Shown: in pieces, positions 42,465 through 52,800 of the stretch | How the letters are laid out: each line of letters begins with the position of its first letter | Numbering within the stretch: the stretch's first letter is position 1 | Assembly: GCA_016722065.1 (NCBI GenBank) | Contig: JADKGX010000001.1 | Span: 1,736,001-1,800,000 of the forward strand | Direction: 5' to 3' | Origin: Planctomycetota bacterium | Lineage (GTDB): Bacteria; Planctomycetota; UBA8742; UBA2392 | Length of the DNA stretch: 64,000 bases | The notes under the pieces: generated by a model | What the model was told of the DNA's origin: nothing | Database searches by the model: none | What the model saw: only the letters and a program-made list of their open reading frames with translations | Made by a program: the position numbers and the translations under genes

Positions 42465-44357
42465 CTAGGTCCCCTTCGGCTTGGTGGTGGAGGTTGTGGC
42501 GGCGGGCTTCTTGCGCTCCGGCTTCACCAGCGGAATCTGCAGCGTGACAACGTCTGCGTTGCGGCCGCCGGGGCCGGGCTGGGTGCGCGCGCCGTAACTC
42601 AACTTGGGTTCATCCTGGAACATCTTGGGGTCGCTGCGTGTCAGCTTGCGAAAGGCGTCAAACATGCGGTCGGCTTCCTTGACGCCGCCCACACCCTTGA
42701 GGTCCTCGGGCGTTTCCGACTGTGAGGCCAGAAACACCAGGTTCAGGTTGTTGTTCTTTACGTCCACGCGCAGCAGCGCAAAGTCATAGCTTGGCTTGGC
42801 ATCACTGATGGTTTTCAGCACCAGCGAAAGCACAACGTCGGCCGGCACCGGGCGCTCAAAGTTGTCCGTGGTCTTGCCTTCCAGGCGCTTCTGGTGGTCG
42901 GCCAGCTTCTTGTGGTTGGTCGTTATCTCGTTGGCGGCGTCTTCTTCGTCAACGGCGTAGCTGCGCTCCGCCAGCACCTGTTTGCTGGCCTTTTTGGTCT
43001 TGTCGACGTCCTTGAACGCCACCTTGTCGAAGTAATAGCGCAGGTTGGGTTCCTGGTCGCGCAGGTACAGAATGTCGGCCTCATAGCGCCGCACGTGGGT
43101 GTAGCTGACCAGAAACAGAATGCCGCCAAACAACAGCGCCAGGGTGGCGGTAAATGCCAGCGGCGTACGCGCGTAATCCAGCAGCGTGCCGGGCGCCAGG
43201 TCGCCATAACGAAAATCAATGCCCGTCAGATCGCGTCCCAGGCCCTTGAGTGCCACGCCAGTCAGGTAGGTCAGTTCGCCAAGGTCCGGCGCGCTGACTT
43301 CGCCTTTGCTGCTTACGCTGTCCATCAAGGCAATGGCGGTGCCGGATTCCAGTTGCAGCTCGTTGGACAGCAGGGTGGCAAGGTCGCCGCCCTGGGCCCC
43401 CAGGCCGGAAACCACAAGCCGCACCGGTTCTACATCATGGCGCGACATGGCCAGCGTGCGGCGGGCCTCAATGCCCACGCGCTGGATGAACTTCATCAGG
43501 TCGTCGCGGCTCATGTGGCGAATGCGGTCCGCCACCTGGGCCGCGCCCATGTTGACGCTTTCCCCCTTGGGCAGGCTGGTGGAATCGCCGCTTGGCAGCG
43601 TGACGCTGTCGGTGGCGTTCTTGGCGGCAATTTCGCGGGCGCGAACCTCGGCCTCGCGCCGGGCCTGGTCTGCCACGGACTTGGCGTCTGTGGCCGTGGC
43701 GGTAGCGCCACTGGCACCGGCCAGATAGGGGCTTACAAACACGCGCGCAGCCTGCACGTTGCCGTGGTCCAGCAGAATCACGGCTGCGGTGGTGCCGGCA
43801 AAATCCAGCCACAGGGTCGGTGGTTTGTCGGCCGCAAGCTCGGGGTGCAGCAGGCCCAGGTTCAAGGTGCCTGAAAGGTGGCTGTCGATGGCTTCAATGC
43901 TGCAGCCGGCTTCTTCCAGCGCGGTCAAGCGCTGGCGGATGTAACCCTTGTCGGCAGCGTGGACCAGCAGCAGGGAACCTTCCGGTTCCTTCATCAGCGA
44001 AATGTACCCCAGCGACATTTCCTCAATCGGCACATTCGGGATCAGCGCTTCCACCTGAAAGGGCAGCACGCGGTTGATCTGGCGCTTGTCCGAAAAGGCC
44101 AGGCGCAGGTCCCGAAAGCGCATCGCGTCAGGCCCGACCAGCAGATACTGCTTGCCGGAAGCCAGCTTGTTTTCCTTGATGAACTTGGCCACCTGCCCGT
44201 TCAAATGGGCCTGGCGGTCGGCCACCATGGTTCCGTCTTCGTTGCGCGGCTCGGCCAGTTCACCAACCGCCACGCGCTTGAGGCGCGGCTTCTTGGCGCT
44301 GCCTGTTACCTCAACGGCAACAATGCGCGGAAAATCGATAGAGAATGCAATCGTCAT
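42465..44357 (-). CDS. PilM/GspL-like actin-fold protein fused to PilN-like domain, second locus
   Basis: 630 residues from the ATG at 44357; the longer frame has a low-complexity start. N-terminal PilM-like ASKHA fold: FSIDFPRIVAVEVTGSA at the start, FSDKRQINRVLPFQVEALIP, SLLLVHAADKGYI, WLDFAGTTAAVILLDHGNV. A 60-residue Ala/Arg-rich insertion (about 235-300) splits it. A membrane helix near residue 430 (AFTATLALLFGGILFLVSY) and a PilN-like periplasmic domain follow. It repeats the fused architecture of the protein at 13449 but is clearly divergent. No other secretion genes adjoin the pair. Confidence 0.8.
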   Translation of the reverse strand: MTIAFSIDFPRIVAVEVTGSAKKPRLKRVAVGELAEPRNEDGTMVADRQAHLNGQVAKFIKENKLASGKQYLLVGPDAMRFRDLRLAFSDKRQINRVLPFQVEALIPNVPIEEMSLGYISLMKEPEGSLLLVHAADKGYIRQRLTALEEAGCSIEAIDSHLSGTLNLGLLHPELAADKPPTLWLDFAGTTAAVILLDHGNVQAARVFVSPYLAGASGATATATDAKSVADQARREAEVRAREIAAKNATDSVTLPSGDSTSLPKGESVNMGAAQVADRIRHMSRDDLMKFIQRVGIEARRTLAMSRHDVEPVRLVVSGLGAQGGDLATLLSNELQLESGTAIALMDSVSSKGEVSAPDLGELTYLTGVALKGLGRDLTGIDFRYGDLAPGTLLDYARTPLAFTATLALLFGGILFLVSYTHVRRYEADILYLRDQEPNLRYYFDKVAFKDVDKTKKASKQVLAERSYAVDEEDAANEITTNHKKLADHQKRLEGKTTDNFERPVPADVVLSLVLKTISDAKPSYDFALLRVDVKNNNLNLVFLASQSETPEDLKGVGGVKEADRMFDAFRKLTRSDPKMFQDEPKLSYGARTQPGPGGRNADVVTLQIPLVKPERKKPAATTSTTKPKGT

Positions 44358-44519
44358 GGCGGCCTGGAAGTGTAACGCCCCCCGTTGTGGAAGGTTGGAA
44401 GAAAACCGCCCGCCCCGCACCCCCGCGCAAGGCTGGTTGACCACCCCCAGGGGGTTTTTTTCCGTGGCTGGTCTTGCAACCGCTGGGCGTTAGCATGGGC
44501 TGGCCTGGACCGGAGCCCT
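44358..44519. other. Divergent promoter region between pilM-like gene and hflX
   Basis: 162 bp. It contains a small hairpin with a T7 run on the plus strand (ACCCCCAGGGGGTTTTTTT, ending 44460), which would act as an attenuator-like element if hflX transcription began upstream of it. No clear -35/-10 pair was identified. Confidence 0.3.
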
Positions 44520-45809
44520 GTGACACTTTCCATGCAAGACCGCACGTTTCTCGACACCCTCAGCTACGCCACCCAGCCAGCCGTGCTTGTAAGCGCGACG
44601 CTTTCCAGCGACGTGCCTTTTGGCAACGACCCGTTGGATGAACTTGCGGCCCTGGCCGATACAGCCGGGCTTTCGGTTGTAGGCACGGTGTACCAGAACC
44701 TGCAACAGATCAACCCGCGCACCTATGTGGGCAAGGGCAAGGTCGAGGAAATCGCGCGCCTGGTGATCGAAAGCGGCGCCAAGGTGGTCGTGTTTGATAA
44801 CGAACTGCGCGCCAACCAGCAGCAGGCCCTGGAGGAAGAAATCAAGGCCAGCGTGCTGGACCGCACCGAGCTGATCCTGAGCATTTTTGACCAGCACGCC
44901 CGCACCCGCCAGGCCAAGGTGCAGGTGGCACTGGCGCAACTGGAATACCAGTTGCCGCGCCTGAAGAATTTGTGGAGCCACCTGGAACGCCAGCGCGGCG
45001 CCCTGGGCAAGGTGGGCGGCGCAGGCGAGCGACAGATCGAGACCGACCGCCGGCTGCTGCGCAAGCGCATTCACCGCATGCAGGAAGAACTGGACCAGAT
45101 CATTTCACGGCGCCGCACCGAAGTTGGCCGCCGCAGTGAGCTGTTCCAGGTGGCGATTGTGGGTTACACCAACGCCGGCAAATCCACGCTGATGAACGCC
45201 CTGACGCAAGAAGGCGTGCTGGCCGAAGACAAGCTGTTTGCCACGCTGGATACGCGCACCTGCATCTGGAAACTGCCCGACCACAAAGTGCTGCTGAGTG
45301 ACACCGTGGGTTTCATTCGCAACCTGCCGCACCGGCTGGTGGCCAGCTTTCACGCCACGCTGGAAGAAGTGCTGCAGGCCGACCTGCTGCTGCACGTTGT
45401 AGACGCCAGCCATCCCTCTGCGACAGAAATGATTGAGGCCGTCAACGGCGTGCTCAAAGGCCTGGGCGCCGACGACCGCCGCGTGCTGATGGTGCTGAAC
45501 AAGGTTGACCTGGTCCGCGACCAGCCCACGCTGACGCACCTGCACAACCTGTTTCCGGAACACGTGGATGTTTCGGCGGTAACCGGCGTTGGCCTGCGCG
45601 AGCTGGAACAGCGCGTGCAGGAAGTAGTGGAAGAACGCGAAACCAGCGTCGATTGGACCTTCAACGCCGGCAACGGAAAGTTGCTGGCGTACCTCAAGCA
45701 GCACGGCAAGATTCTGGCCATGGATTTTGACGAAGCCGACAACGTGCACGTCAAGGCGCTGATCGAGCCCCGCTTTATCGGCCAGGCCCTGGCCCTGCGC
45801 GACGCCTGA
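44520..45809 (+). CDS. hflX: Ribosome-associated GTPase HflX
   Basis: 429 residues from a GTG at 44520, chosen because GGAG lies 4 nt upstream; the ATG at 44532 is the alternative and gives 425 residues. The HflX N-domain is LQQINPRTYVGKGKVEEIA, with DRTELILSIFDQHARTRQAK and the glycine-rich ALGKVGGAGERQIETDRRLL. The G domain has G1 VGYTNAGKSTLMNAL, G3 DTVGFI, G4 NKVD. HflX splits stalled ribosomes under stress. It is convergent with the efflux adaptor gene. Confidence 0.95.
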   Translation: MTLSMQDRTFLDTLSYATQPAVLVSATLSSDVPFGNDPLDELAALADTAGLSVVGTVYQNLQQINPRTYVGKGKVEEIARLVIESGAKVVVFDNELRANQQQALEEEIKASVLDRTELILSIFDQHARTRQAKVQVALAQLEYQLPRLKNLWSHLERQRGALGKVGGAGERQIETDRRLLRKRIHRMQEELDQIISRRRTEVGRRSELFQVAIVGYTNAGKSTLMNALTQEGVLAEDKLFATLDTRTCIWKLPDHKVLLSDTVGFIRNLPHRLVASFHATLEEVLQADLLLHVVDASHPSATEMIEAVNGVLKGLGADDRRVLMVLNKVDLVRDQPTLTHLHNLFPEHVDVSAVTGVGLRELEQRVQEVVEERETSVDWTFNAGNGKLLAYLKQHGKILAMDFDEADNVHVKALIEPRFIGQALALRDA

Positions 45810-45869
45810 CCTGCCGTGCGGTATGGGCCGCTTGCTTGCGCTTGGGGCTCGGGTTGCTTGGCCGGCCGC

Positions 45870-47240
45870 TTACTTACTCAAATCCCGCAGGCGCACTTTC
45901 TGGCCTTCACGCAGCAGGCTTTGGCCGCGCACCACAATCAGGTCTCCGGCCTTGACGGCCAGGCTGTCTTCGCGCTTGGCAATCGGCGGCTTGAGCTCGA
46001 ACTTGCCTTCCGCTGTCAATCCGCGGCGGCCCTGCACATCAACGCGACGGGCCTGGCCGACCTGCGGGTCTTTCTTGTCGGGCTCAATCTTCCAGATAAT
46101 TTCGGCGTCGCCCACCAGCGCGGCCCCGGGCACTAAAATCGCGCCCTCAATCAACCGTGTTGCAATCTTGGCATCCACCCACATGCCCGGGCGCAGGCCG
46201 ATGGCGGTGTCGCCGGCGCGCTTGGCCGTGGCCAGAATGGCCTTGCGGGCATCCGGGTCCAGCTTGGTCAGCAGGCCTTTGTGTTCTGCCGCATCGACGT
46301 TGCGGGGCTGCAAAATTCGCACCGTCACCACCACCATGCCGCGGGTCTGGTCCACAACCGGCGAAATGCGATCCAGGTAGCCCAGAAAGCGGTCATCGGG
46401 ATAGGCGGTAACGGAAAGCAGCACGGCCTGGGCGGTGTCCAGGTTGGGTTTCTCGGCCAGCCCGAACAGCCCCATGGCCGGGGCGCGGTCCACCTGGCGC
46501 AGGCCGGAGAGCCCGGCTTCGGCGATGTCCAGCTTGACCTCCAGCACCGTCAAATCGGCCAGCTTGAAAATCACTGCACCCTGGCTGACCAGTTCATTGG
46601 CGCGCAGGTTGCGTTCCGTGATTACGCCGGTAATCGGCGCGCGGATTTCGGTGTGCTTGAGTTGCAGCGTGTTGACGGCCAATTCGCCTTCGGCCTTGGT
46701 CAGGGCCAGTTGGCTGCTTTGCACGGTGTTGATGGCCTTGCTGTTTTCCAGCTTGGCGGCGTCCCAGGCGTCTTTGGTAAAGACGCGAGACTTATCGGGG
46801 TTGTCCGGGTCGAAGTACTTTTCAATGCGCTCAAGATCGGCCTTCTTCTTTTCGGCGTCCAGTTGGTTGCGCCGGTGGGTCAGGCGGGTTTCTTCAAGCG
46901 CCAGCATGGCTGCAGTAAGCTGGATTTGAATACGATCGCGATCCAGCCGCGCCAGAAGCTCGCCTTCACGCACTTCGTCGCCTACATCGTGCAGGATCTC
47001 CAGGCAGATCTCGCCCACCTGGGCGTGTACGTCGGCCAGCACCTTGGCCTCAATGCGGCCGGTGCTGCGTTCAAAGCTGGAAATATTGTCTTTCAGCGCG
47101 GGCACGACCTCGACCAGAGGGTCCTTGCGTTCGACTTCAGGTTCATTGCCGCCCCACTTGCCCTTGGCGTCGCCACTGCCGCCGCCACAGGCTGCCAGCA
47201 GCAGCGCCGGCAGGGCCAGTATCCAGACCAGTTTGCGCAT
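45870..47240 (-). CDS. Efflux RND/ABC-type periplasmic adaptor lipoprotein (HlyD/MFP family)
   Basis: 456 residues from the ATG at 47240, giving a lipoprotein signal (ILALPALLLAAC). The membrane-fusion-protein layout is present: half lipoyl motif GRIEAKVLADVHAQVGEICL, long helical hairpin (about 110-200), second half HTEIRAPITGVITERN, and beta-barrel with membrane-proximal domains (LRPGMWVDAKI). It would link an inner-membrane pump to an outer-membrane channel, but no pump or TolC gene is in the window. It lies 10 bp downstream of pcp on the same strand. Confidence 0.88.
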   Translation of the reverse strand: MRKLVWILALPALLLAACGGGSGDAKGKWGGNEPEVERKDPLVEVVPALKDNISSFERSTGRIEAKVLADVHAQVGEICLEILHDVGDEVREGELLARLDRDRIQIQLTAAMLALEETRLTHRRNQLDAEKKKADLERIEKYFDPDNPDKSRVFTKDAWDAAKLENSKAINTVQSSQLALTKAEGELAVNTLQLKHTEIRAPITGVITERNLRANELVSQGAVIFKLADLTVLEVKLDIAEAGLSGLRQVDRAPAMGLFGLAEKPNLDTAQAVLLSVTAYPDDRFLGYLDRISPVVDQTRGMVVVTVRILQPRNVDAAEHKGLLTKLDPDARKAILATAKRAGDTAIGLRPGMWVDAKIATRLIEGAILVPGAALVGDAEIIWKIEPDKKDPQVGQARRVDVQGRRGLTAEGKFELKPPIAKREDSLAVKAGDLIVVRGQSLLREGQKVRLRDLSK

Positions 47241-47250
47241 GAGTCCCACT

Positions 47251-47871
47251 TTACGATCCAGCCAAGCCAGCGCTGGCCGCTGCCGTGCGCGCAATCAGCG
47301 CCACGGCGCGGGCCAGTTGTTCCAGGTTCAGGTTTCCGCCCATGCTTTTTACGGGCGGCACGTGCACAAAACCGTAGGCAATCTGCCCTTGTAACGCCCG
47401 GGCGCCACGGAAAAACAGGTGGTTGCAAAGGTACGCCCCGGCGTTGTCGGATGTGCGGGCGACAAACCCCGCGCCCTGCAGGGCCGTCACAATCGCCGCT
47501 GTGTCCAATGTCGCGGGCAGCGCATGCGGCGCGCCGGGCTCAATTGGTTGTTCGGGCCGCTGCTGGCCGCTGTTATCGGGCTTGTTGGCCCCGTCGCGGT
47601 TGCGGGCTGTGGTTTCAATGTAAATGGTGTCTGCCTCGCGGCCTCGCAGTCCGCCGTGCAGGCCAAACGAGATCGCGCATTGCGGGTTCGACTGGGCCAG
47701 CGCCTTTTGCAGCACGCCAAACGCCCCGTCGTACACCACCGGAATGCGCGCCAGGGTGACATCCAGCCCCGCCAGCAGGCCCCGGGCCTGGGCCAGTTCC
47801 AACGCGTCCCAGGACGGGTTGGTGGCGAAGTCGCCAAAGGGTTCAAAACCGGTCAATAGAATGCGGGCCAA
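47251..47871 (-). CDS. pcp: Pyroglutamyl-peptidase I
   Basis: 206 residues from a TTG at 47871, two bases past the stop of the lipoprotein gene; this start gives ARILLTGFEPFGDFATNPSW at the N-terminus as in family members. The upstream extension overlaps the lipoprotein gene in another frame. Catalytic residues appear in order: Glu in IYIETTARN, Cys in NAGAYLCNHLFF, His in GFVHVPP. A polar insertion of about 25 residues follows the Glu motif. It removes N-terminal pyroglutamate from peptides. The unusual start codon is the main uncertainty. Confidence 0.87.
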   Translation of the reverse strand: MARILLTGFEPFGDFATNPSWDALELAQARGLLAGLDVTLARIPVVYDGAFGVLQKALAQSNPQCAISFGLHGGLRGREADTIYIETTARNRDGANKPDNSGQQRPEQPIEPGAPHALPATLDTAAIVTALQGAGFVARTSDNAGAYLCNHLFFRGARALQGQIAYGFVHVPPVKSMGGNLNLEQLARAVALIARTAAASAGLAGS

Positions 47872-47873
47872 GG

Positions 47874-48275
47874 CTATTTGCCGCTCTTGAGTGCAAAGCC
47901 GACAATGCGCCAGTCGTTGCCCTGCTGCTGGAAGCTGAACACCACCGTGGTGCCGGGCTTGCCCTTGAGTTCGCTGCGTGGCAGGCGCAGCGTGCTTTGG
48001 CCGTCTACGGTTTCCAACTGGCCGCCGCTGGCCCAATCAATGCCCTTGTAGTCCTTCAACATGGCGGCGTTGCCGGGGTCCGTGGCAAAGGCCTTGAGAG
48101 CCTCTTCGCTGAATTCCAGCCCGCTGCAAAGTTCCCGGGCCTGCTGGTAATCGCCCTTGGCCATCAGTTCAAGAAAGCGGTCGCCTGCGGCCCGGCCGGA
48201 ATCCACGGCTGCGCCAAAGCCACAGCCGGACAGCAGCAGAAACACCGACAACAACGCGATCGAAGCGGGCTTCAT
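47874..48275 (-). CDS. Small lipoprotein, DUF4878-like fold possible
   Basis: 133 residues from the ATG at 48275 (GGAG 6 nt upstream), with lipobox LLLSGC. The mature part has DSGRAAGDRFLELMAKGDYQ (helical, NTF2-like start) and VVFSFQQQGNDWRIVGFAL at the end, the pattern of NTF2-like or DUF4878 lipoproteins (a helix with a-x-x-f-x-x-l-x-x-g-D, then strands ending in W-R-I). Function unknown. It heads a run of three minus-strand genes with pcp and the efflux adaptor. Confidence 0.75.
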   Translation of the reverse strand: MKPASIALLSVFLLLSGCGFGAAVDSGRAAGDRFLELMAKGDYQQARELCSGLEFSEEALKAFATDPGNAAMLKDYKGIDWASGGQLETVDGQSTLRLPRSELKGKPGTTVVFSFQQQGNDWRIVGFALKSGK

Positions 48276-48314
48276 GATTGCTCCATGCCAAGCCTTTGGG
48301 TTATAGCGGAAGCC

Positions 48315-49058
48315 ATGCCCGAAGGCACCCACAAGCCGCCCCAAGCGCCGCGCATCGCCCTGACCCGCGAGACCGCCGACAACGCCTGGCTGGCACAGCA
48401 ACTGGCTGCCCAGGGCGCGCAACCGCTAAGCTGCCCGCTGCTGCATGTAGCGCTTCTTGACCCGGCCAGCGTGGACTTGCAGCGCGGCCACTACGACTGG
48501 CTGGCCGCCACCAGCCGACGTGCGCTTGCGTGGCTGGATTGGCGCCGCGGCATGGCCAACGCGCCCCGGTTTGATCACTGCGCCTGTGTGGGCACGGCCA
48601 CGGCGCAATATGCCCGCGCCGTGCTGAAGCTTGAACCGCTGGTGGCCACACCCCACACCGCAAAGGCCCTGGCCACCGCCATGGCAGTTGCGCCGGGCGC
48701 GACGGTGCTGTTTTTGCGCGGCAACCTGGCGCGCGAGGATTTGCCTGCGTTACTGCGCCAGGCCGGCGCCCAGGTGGACGACCCCGTGGTGTACGAAACC
48801 CGGGCCGATGCCACTGGCGTTGCCCGCTTGAAGACACTGGCGTTGCAGGGCGAACTGGATGCCGTGGTACTGGCCAGCCCCAGCGCCGTGGAGTTCGCGC
48901 TGGCGGGCCAGGTGCCGCTTGCCAACCTGGCGTGCTTCAGCATCGGGCCTTCAACAACCGATGCTTTGAAGGCCGCAGGCATTGCGCCGCAAGCCCAGGC
49001 CGAACCCCACACGGCCCAGGGCCTTTTGCAAGCGATCATGAAATGGAAACAGGCGTGA
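48315..49058 (+). CDS. hemD: Uroporphyrinogen-III synthase
   Basis: 247 residues from the ATG at 48315 (GGAAG upstream; TATAGC also lies 7 nt upstream). The sequence is weakly conserved, as is normal for HemD, but the pattern fits: RIALTRETADNAWLAQQLAAQGA at the N-terminus, LAATSRRALAWL, CVGTATAQYAR, VLFLRGNLAREDLPALLRQAGA, VVYETRA, DAVVLASPSAVEFAL and CFSIGPSTTDALKAAG. It cyclises hydroxymethylbilane to uroporphyrinogen III. hemC is not adjacent. The 3' end overlaps the next gene. Confidence 0.82.
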   Translation: MPEGTHKPPQAPRIALTRETADNAWLAQQLAAQGAQPLSCPLLHVALLDPASVDLQRGHYDWLAATSRRALAWLDWRRGMANAPRFDHCACVGTATAQYARAVLKLEPLVATPHTAKALATAMAVAPGATVLFLRGNLAREDLPALLRQAGAQVDDPVVYETRADATGVARLKTLALQGELDAVVLASPSAVEFALAGQVPLANLACFSIGPSTTDALKAAGIAPQAQAEPHTAQGLLQAIMKWKQA

Positions 49059-49819
49059 CCGAACCTGGCCAGAGCGCGCCGATACTTGACCCGCCCGTGG
49101 CGGCGCAGGGCGGGCTGTTGCATGCCCTGGCCTGGCCGCTGCGGGTGTTGAAGCGGCTTTACAACTGGGTGGTGGGCTGGGCCAACACGCGCTATGGCAC
49201 GCCGGCGCTGGCGGCGCTTTCGTTCATGGAGGCCAGCTTCTTTCCGATTCCGCCGGACCCGCTGCTGATTGCCCTGTGCCTGGGCAGGCGCAAGCGTTCG
49301 CTGTGGTATGCGTTCATCTGCACGGCGGCCAGCGTGGCGGGCGGGGTGCTGGGCTGGTACATCGGCATGACACTGTTTGATGGCGCGCGTTCGGCCATTG
49401 AGGGCGTGGGGCTGGGAGCATCGTGGTTTGGCACCGCGCAATCAGCCAGCGATTTGACGGCGGCGCAGCAGGCCGCGCTGCCCCATGCCGGCGGCGTGAC
49501 GTTTTATCCCGACGGGTTGTTCTTTGCCGTCAAGTCGCGCTTTGACGAAAACGCGTTTCTGGCCTACTTCAGTGCTGCACTGACGCCGATTCCCTACAAG
49601 GTGTTCACGATTGCGGGCGGGCTGTTTGAAGTCAGCCTGCCGCTTCTGGTACTGGGCAGCATCTGCGGGCGTGGCATGCGCTTCTTTGCCCTGGGCGGGT
49701 TGATTCGCCTGTTTGGCGACAAGGTCAAGCCGCTGATTGAAAAGCACTTTGAATGGCTGACGGTGGCCCTTGCGCTGCTGGGCGCCGGCGGCTTTGTTCT
49801 GGTTAAGTTCCTGGTTTGA
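49043..49819 (+). CDS. DedA/VTT-domain membrane protein (YqaA-like)
   Basis: 258 residues from the ATG at 49043, 16 bp inside hemD; a GTG at 49055 is an equally possible start. Several membrane helices. The SNARE-associated/VTT signatures are SFMEASFFPIPPDPLLIALC (E-x-x-x-x-P-x-P-x-D/E) and KSRFDENAFLAYFSAALTPI with PYKVFTIAGG. DedA-family proteins are implicated in undecaprenyl-phosphate or phospholipid recycling. The 3' end overlaps the convergent cyclase gene by 17 bp. Confidence 0.87.
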   Translation: METGVTEPGQSAPILDPPVAAQGGLLHALAWPLRVLKRLYNWVVGWANTRYGTPALAALSFMEASFFPIPPDPLLIALCLGRRKRSLWYAFICTAASVAGGVLGWYIGMTLFDGARSAIEGVGLGASWFGTAQSASDLTAAQQAALPHAGGVTFYPDGLFFAVKSRFDENAFLAYFSAALTPIPYKVFTIAGGLFEVSLPLLVLGSICGRGMRFFALGGLIRLFGDKVKPLIEKHFEWLTVALALLGAGGFVLVKFLV

Positions 49820-52800
49820 GGAACTGGCGGATTGCATCCAGGGCGCGGTGGCCGTCGGAATTGAACGGTTCCAGCACCGCCGCGTGTTTTTCTGCCAATG
49901 CCAGGGCCCGCGGGCCGTGCTCGCGCGCGAACTCCTGGTGGCCTGCAGTGATGGCGTCTGCGGCCAAAATCGCGGCGAAGAACACCTGGTCCTTGATTGC
50001 CACCAGCTTGGAGCCAGCCAGTTTTTCGAAGTAACCATGCATCCGTTCGATGCTCTGGCTGGCACCAGCCAAGTTGCCCTGCATTAACTGCGCACGCGCG
50101 ACATAGCTGTTGGCGTTGGCGGCAATGTGGTGGTCGTTGCGGGCGGCCGCAAGCGCCAGCAGGTCTTTGCCACGGCGTTCCATATCCGCGTACTGCTTCA
50201 GGTGAAAGGCCGCCAGCATGCCTGCATAGGCCGCGTCATCGCCGTTGTAGTAGTCGCCCAGTTTGCGAAAGATGGCCAGCGCGGCGTCGGCGTGTTCCAG
50301 CGCGGCGGGATGGTTCTTGTACTTCAGTTCTTCGCGTGCCATGCGCACCAGGATTTCGGCTTCGCCCTGCGGGTGGCCAATCTGGCGGTAAATGCGCATG
50401 CATTCCTGCAGTAACTCCTGCGCCATGGCCCTGTCGCCGCGGTGCGAGGCAATCGACGACAGGTTGGAAAGGTTGCTGGCCACGGACTGCTTGGAGCCCA
50501 ACTGGCGCCCCAACTGCACCGCCCGTTCGTAACAGACCTGGGCTGCGGCGTGGTCACCACCGAGCTGAAATTGTGCACCCCGATTGCCCACCATGCGCGC
50601 CACGCCGACGGTGTAACCGATCTCGGTGTAGATCTGCTCGGCCTCTGTGTAATGCTTCAGGGCCTGTTCGCGCTTGCCCGCCCGACCCAGCACAATGCCC
50701 TGGTTGGCCACGTTGTGGGCAATGCCACGCCGATAGCCCAAAGCGCGGCAGGCTTGTTCGGCCAGTGTCAGCGCCTGTGTGGCTTCGTTTGTCTTGCCAA
50801 TCTGGATCAGCACAATACTTTCAATGCCCAGGGCGCGGGCCAGCAGCGCCGGACGGCCCAGTTTTTCGGCCTGCGCGCGCGCCGCAACGGCCTGCTCCTG
50901 GCAGGGCACGTAGCGACCCACATACCACAGCGCGCTGGCATGCTGGACACGCGCTTCGCACAGAGTGGCTTCGTCGCCGCTTTGCCGGGCGATCTCCAGG
51001 GCCGTCACGGCTACTTCCACGGCACGCGACTGTTCGCCGACTTCCTGGTGTGCGCGCGACCGCGCCGTCAGCAACCGGGCCCGCAAGGCCGGTTGGGGCC
51101 CCGCCGCCAGGGCGCATTCCAGCACCTTGGCGCGCAATTCCACGGGGCCGCGCACCAGCAACAGTTCCCATAACCCCAGCGCGCCCTGGGCGGCAAGATC
51201 TGCCTGGCCGCTGGCTGCCGCGGACTCGATGGCGGCTGCAATGTTTTCGCGGTCGGACTCCAGGGCTGCCAGGGCGACCAGTTCGTCGGGCCCTTCCACG
51301 CGGTTGCCCCAGTGCCATGCCAGTTCGCCAAAATGGCTGGCGTGGCGGCTGGTCAGATCGGCCTGGTCCTGGGCAGGTGCTTGCGCGCGCCAGCGTTCCT
51401 GGCCGAACTCCAGAATCGGCCGGTACATCAGAAAGCGCGTTTCCAGTTCGCCCTCGACGGCCCGCAGCAGGCTTTTTTCGCGCAGGTTTTGCAGCGCGTC
51501 CAGCACATCAGGGGCGTCGGCAACGCCCGAAAGGTCAATCACGGCCTCGGCGGCTTCCAGCAGAAAGCCCTCACGGAACACGCAGGCCTGCAAAAACGCC
51601 GCCCGTTCCCATTCCGACAGCAATTCAAAACCCCACTCGATGGCGCCGTACATGGTCTGCTGGCGGGCGCTGAGGTCACGGCGTGAAGACTTCAACAGTT
51701 CAAACTTGCGGCCCAGGCGCTTGACCATCTGGGCGGGCTTGAGCATGCGCACGCGCGAGGCCGCCAGTTCCAGTGCCAGCGGCAGGCCGTCCAGTTCGGC
51801 GCAGATCGCGCACACGTCGGCTGCGTTGTCGGCATCCAGCGTAAAGCGCGGGTCAGATTCACGGGCCCGTTCCACAAACAGGGCCACGCTTTCAAAGGCC
51901 GCCAGGTTGTCCAGGTCCTTGGCTGTGGGTTGACGCGGCGGCGGCTGCAGCGGCGCCAGTTCGTACTGTTGCTCGCCCTGCAGGCCCAGCACCGCGCGGC
52001 TGGTGACCAGAAAGCTGATATGCGGCGCGCGTTGCCGCCACACACCCACGGTGGTTGCGGCGTGCGCCGCCACCTGTTCGAAATTGTCCAGAATCAGCAG
52101 CGCCGGTTTGCGGTACTCCAGCACGTTGGCCACGGCTTGCACGGGCTCTTCCTTGCCCGAGGGCCGCGCACCCAGCGCGGCGGCCACTGTGGAAGCCACC
52201 GTGGCGGCATCCGTGGCGGCACTCAAATCCACAAACCACACGCCGCCTTCAAATCGGTCCAGCACCTCATAGCCCGCCCGCACCGCAAGGCGGGTTTTGC
52301 CCGTGCCGCCGGGGCCAATCATCGACACCAGCCGCGAGGCATCGCGCGAGATCGCGCCGCCGGGCGCGCGCATCAGCTTGGTGCCGGGGCTGGTGCCGCC
52401 CTGGCGGCCCGTGCGCGGTGCCAGCAGCTCGCAGACTTCGGCCAGTTCGGCGGCGCGGCCCACAAACGTGCTGGCCTGGGGCGGCAGGTTGGTGGGCAAG
52501 GCGGTGGCCGTGTGCAAGGGCGGAAACTCGCGACCGGCCAGCGCCTGGGGCAGCGCCTGGTAGAGATGCTCCGGCTGTTCCAGGCCGCGCAGCAGGTGTT
52601 CGCCCATGTCACTGACCAGGGCCTGGGCGCTGGCGGCTTGTGCGCGCTTGAAGGCAGCCTCCGAAAGCAGCACCTGGCCGCCGTGGCCGGCACTGGCCAC
52701 GCGAGCGGCGCGGTTGACGACCGGCCCGAAGTAATCCGTGTGGCCGGTGCGCGGGTCAGCGCTGCAGATGGGTTCGCCGCTGTGCAAGCCCATGCGCACA

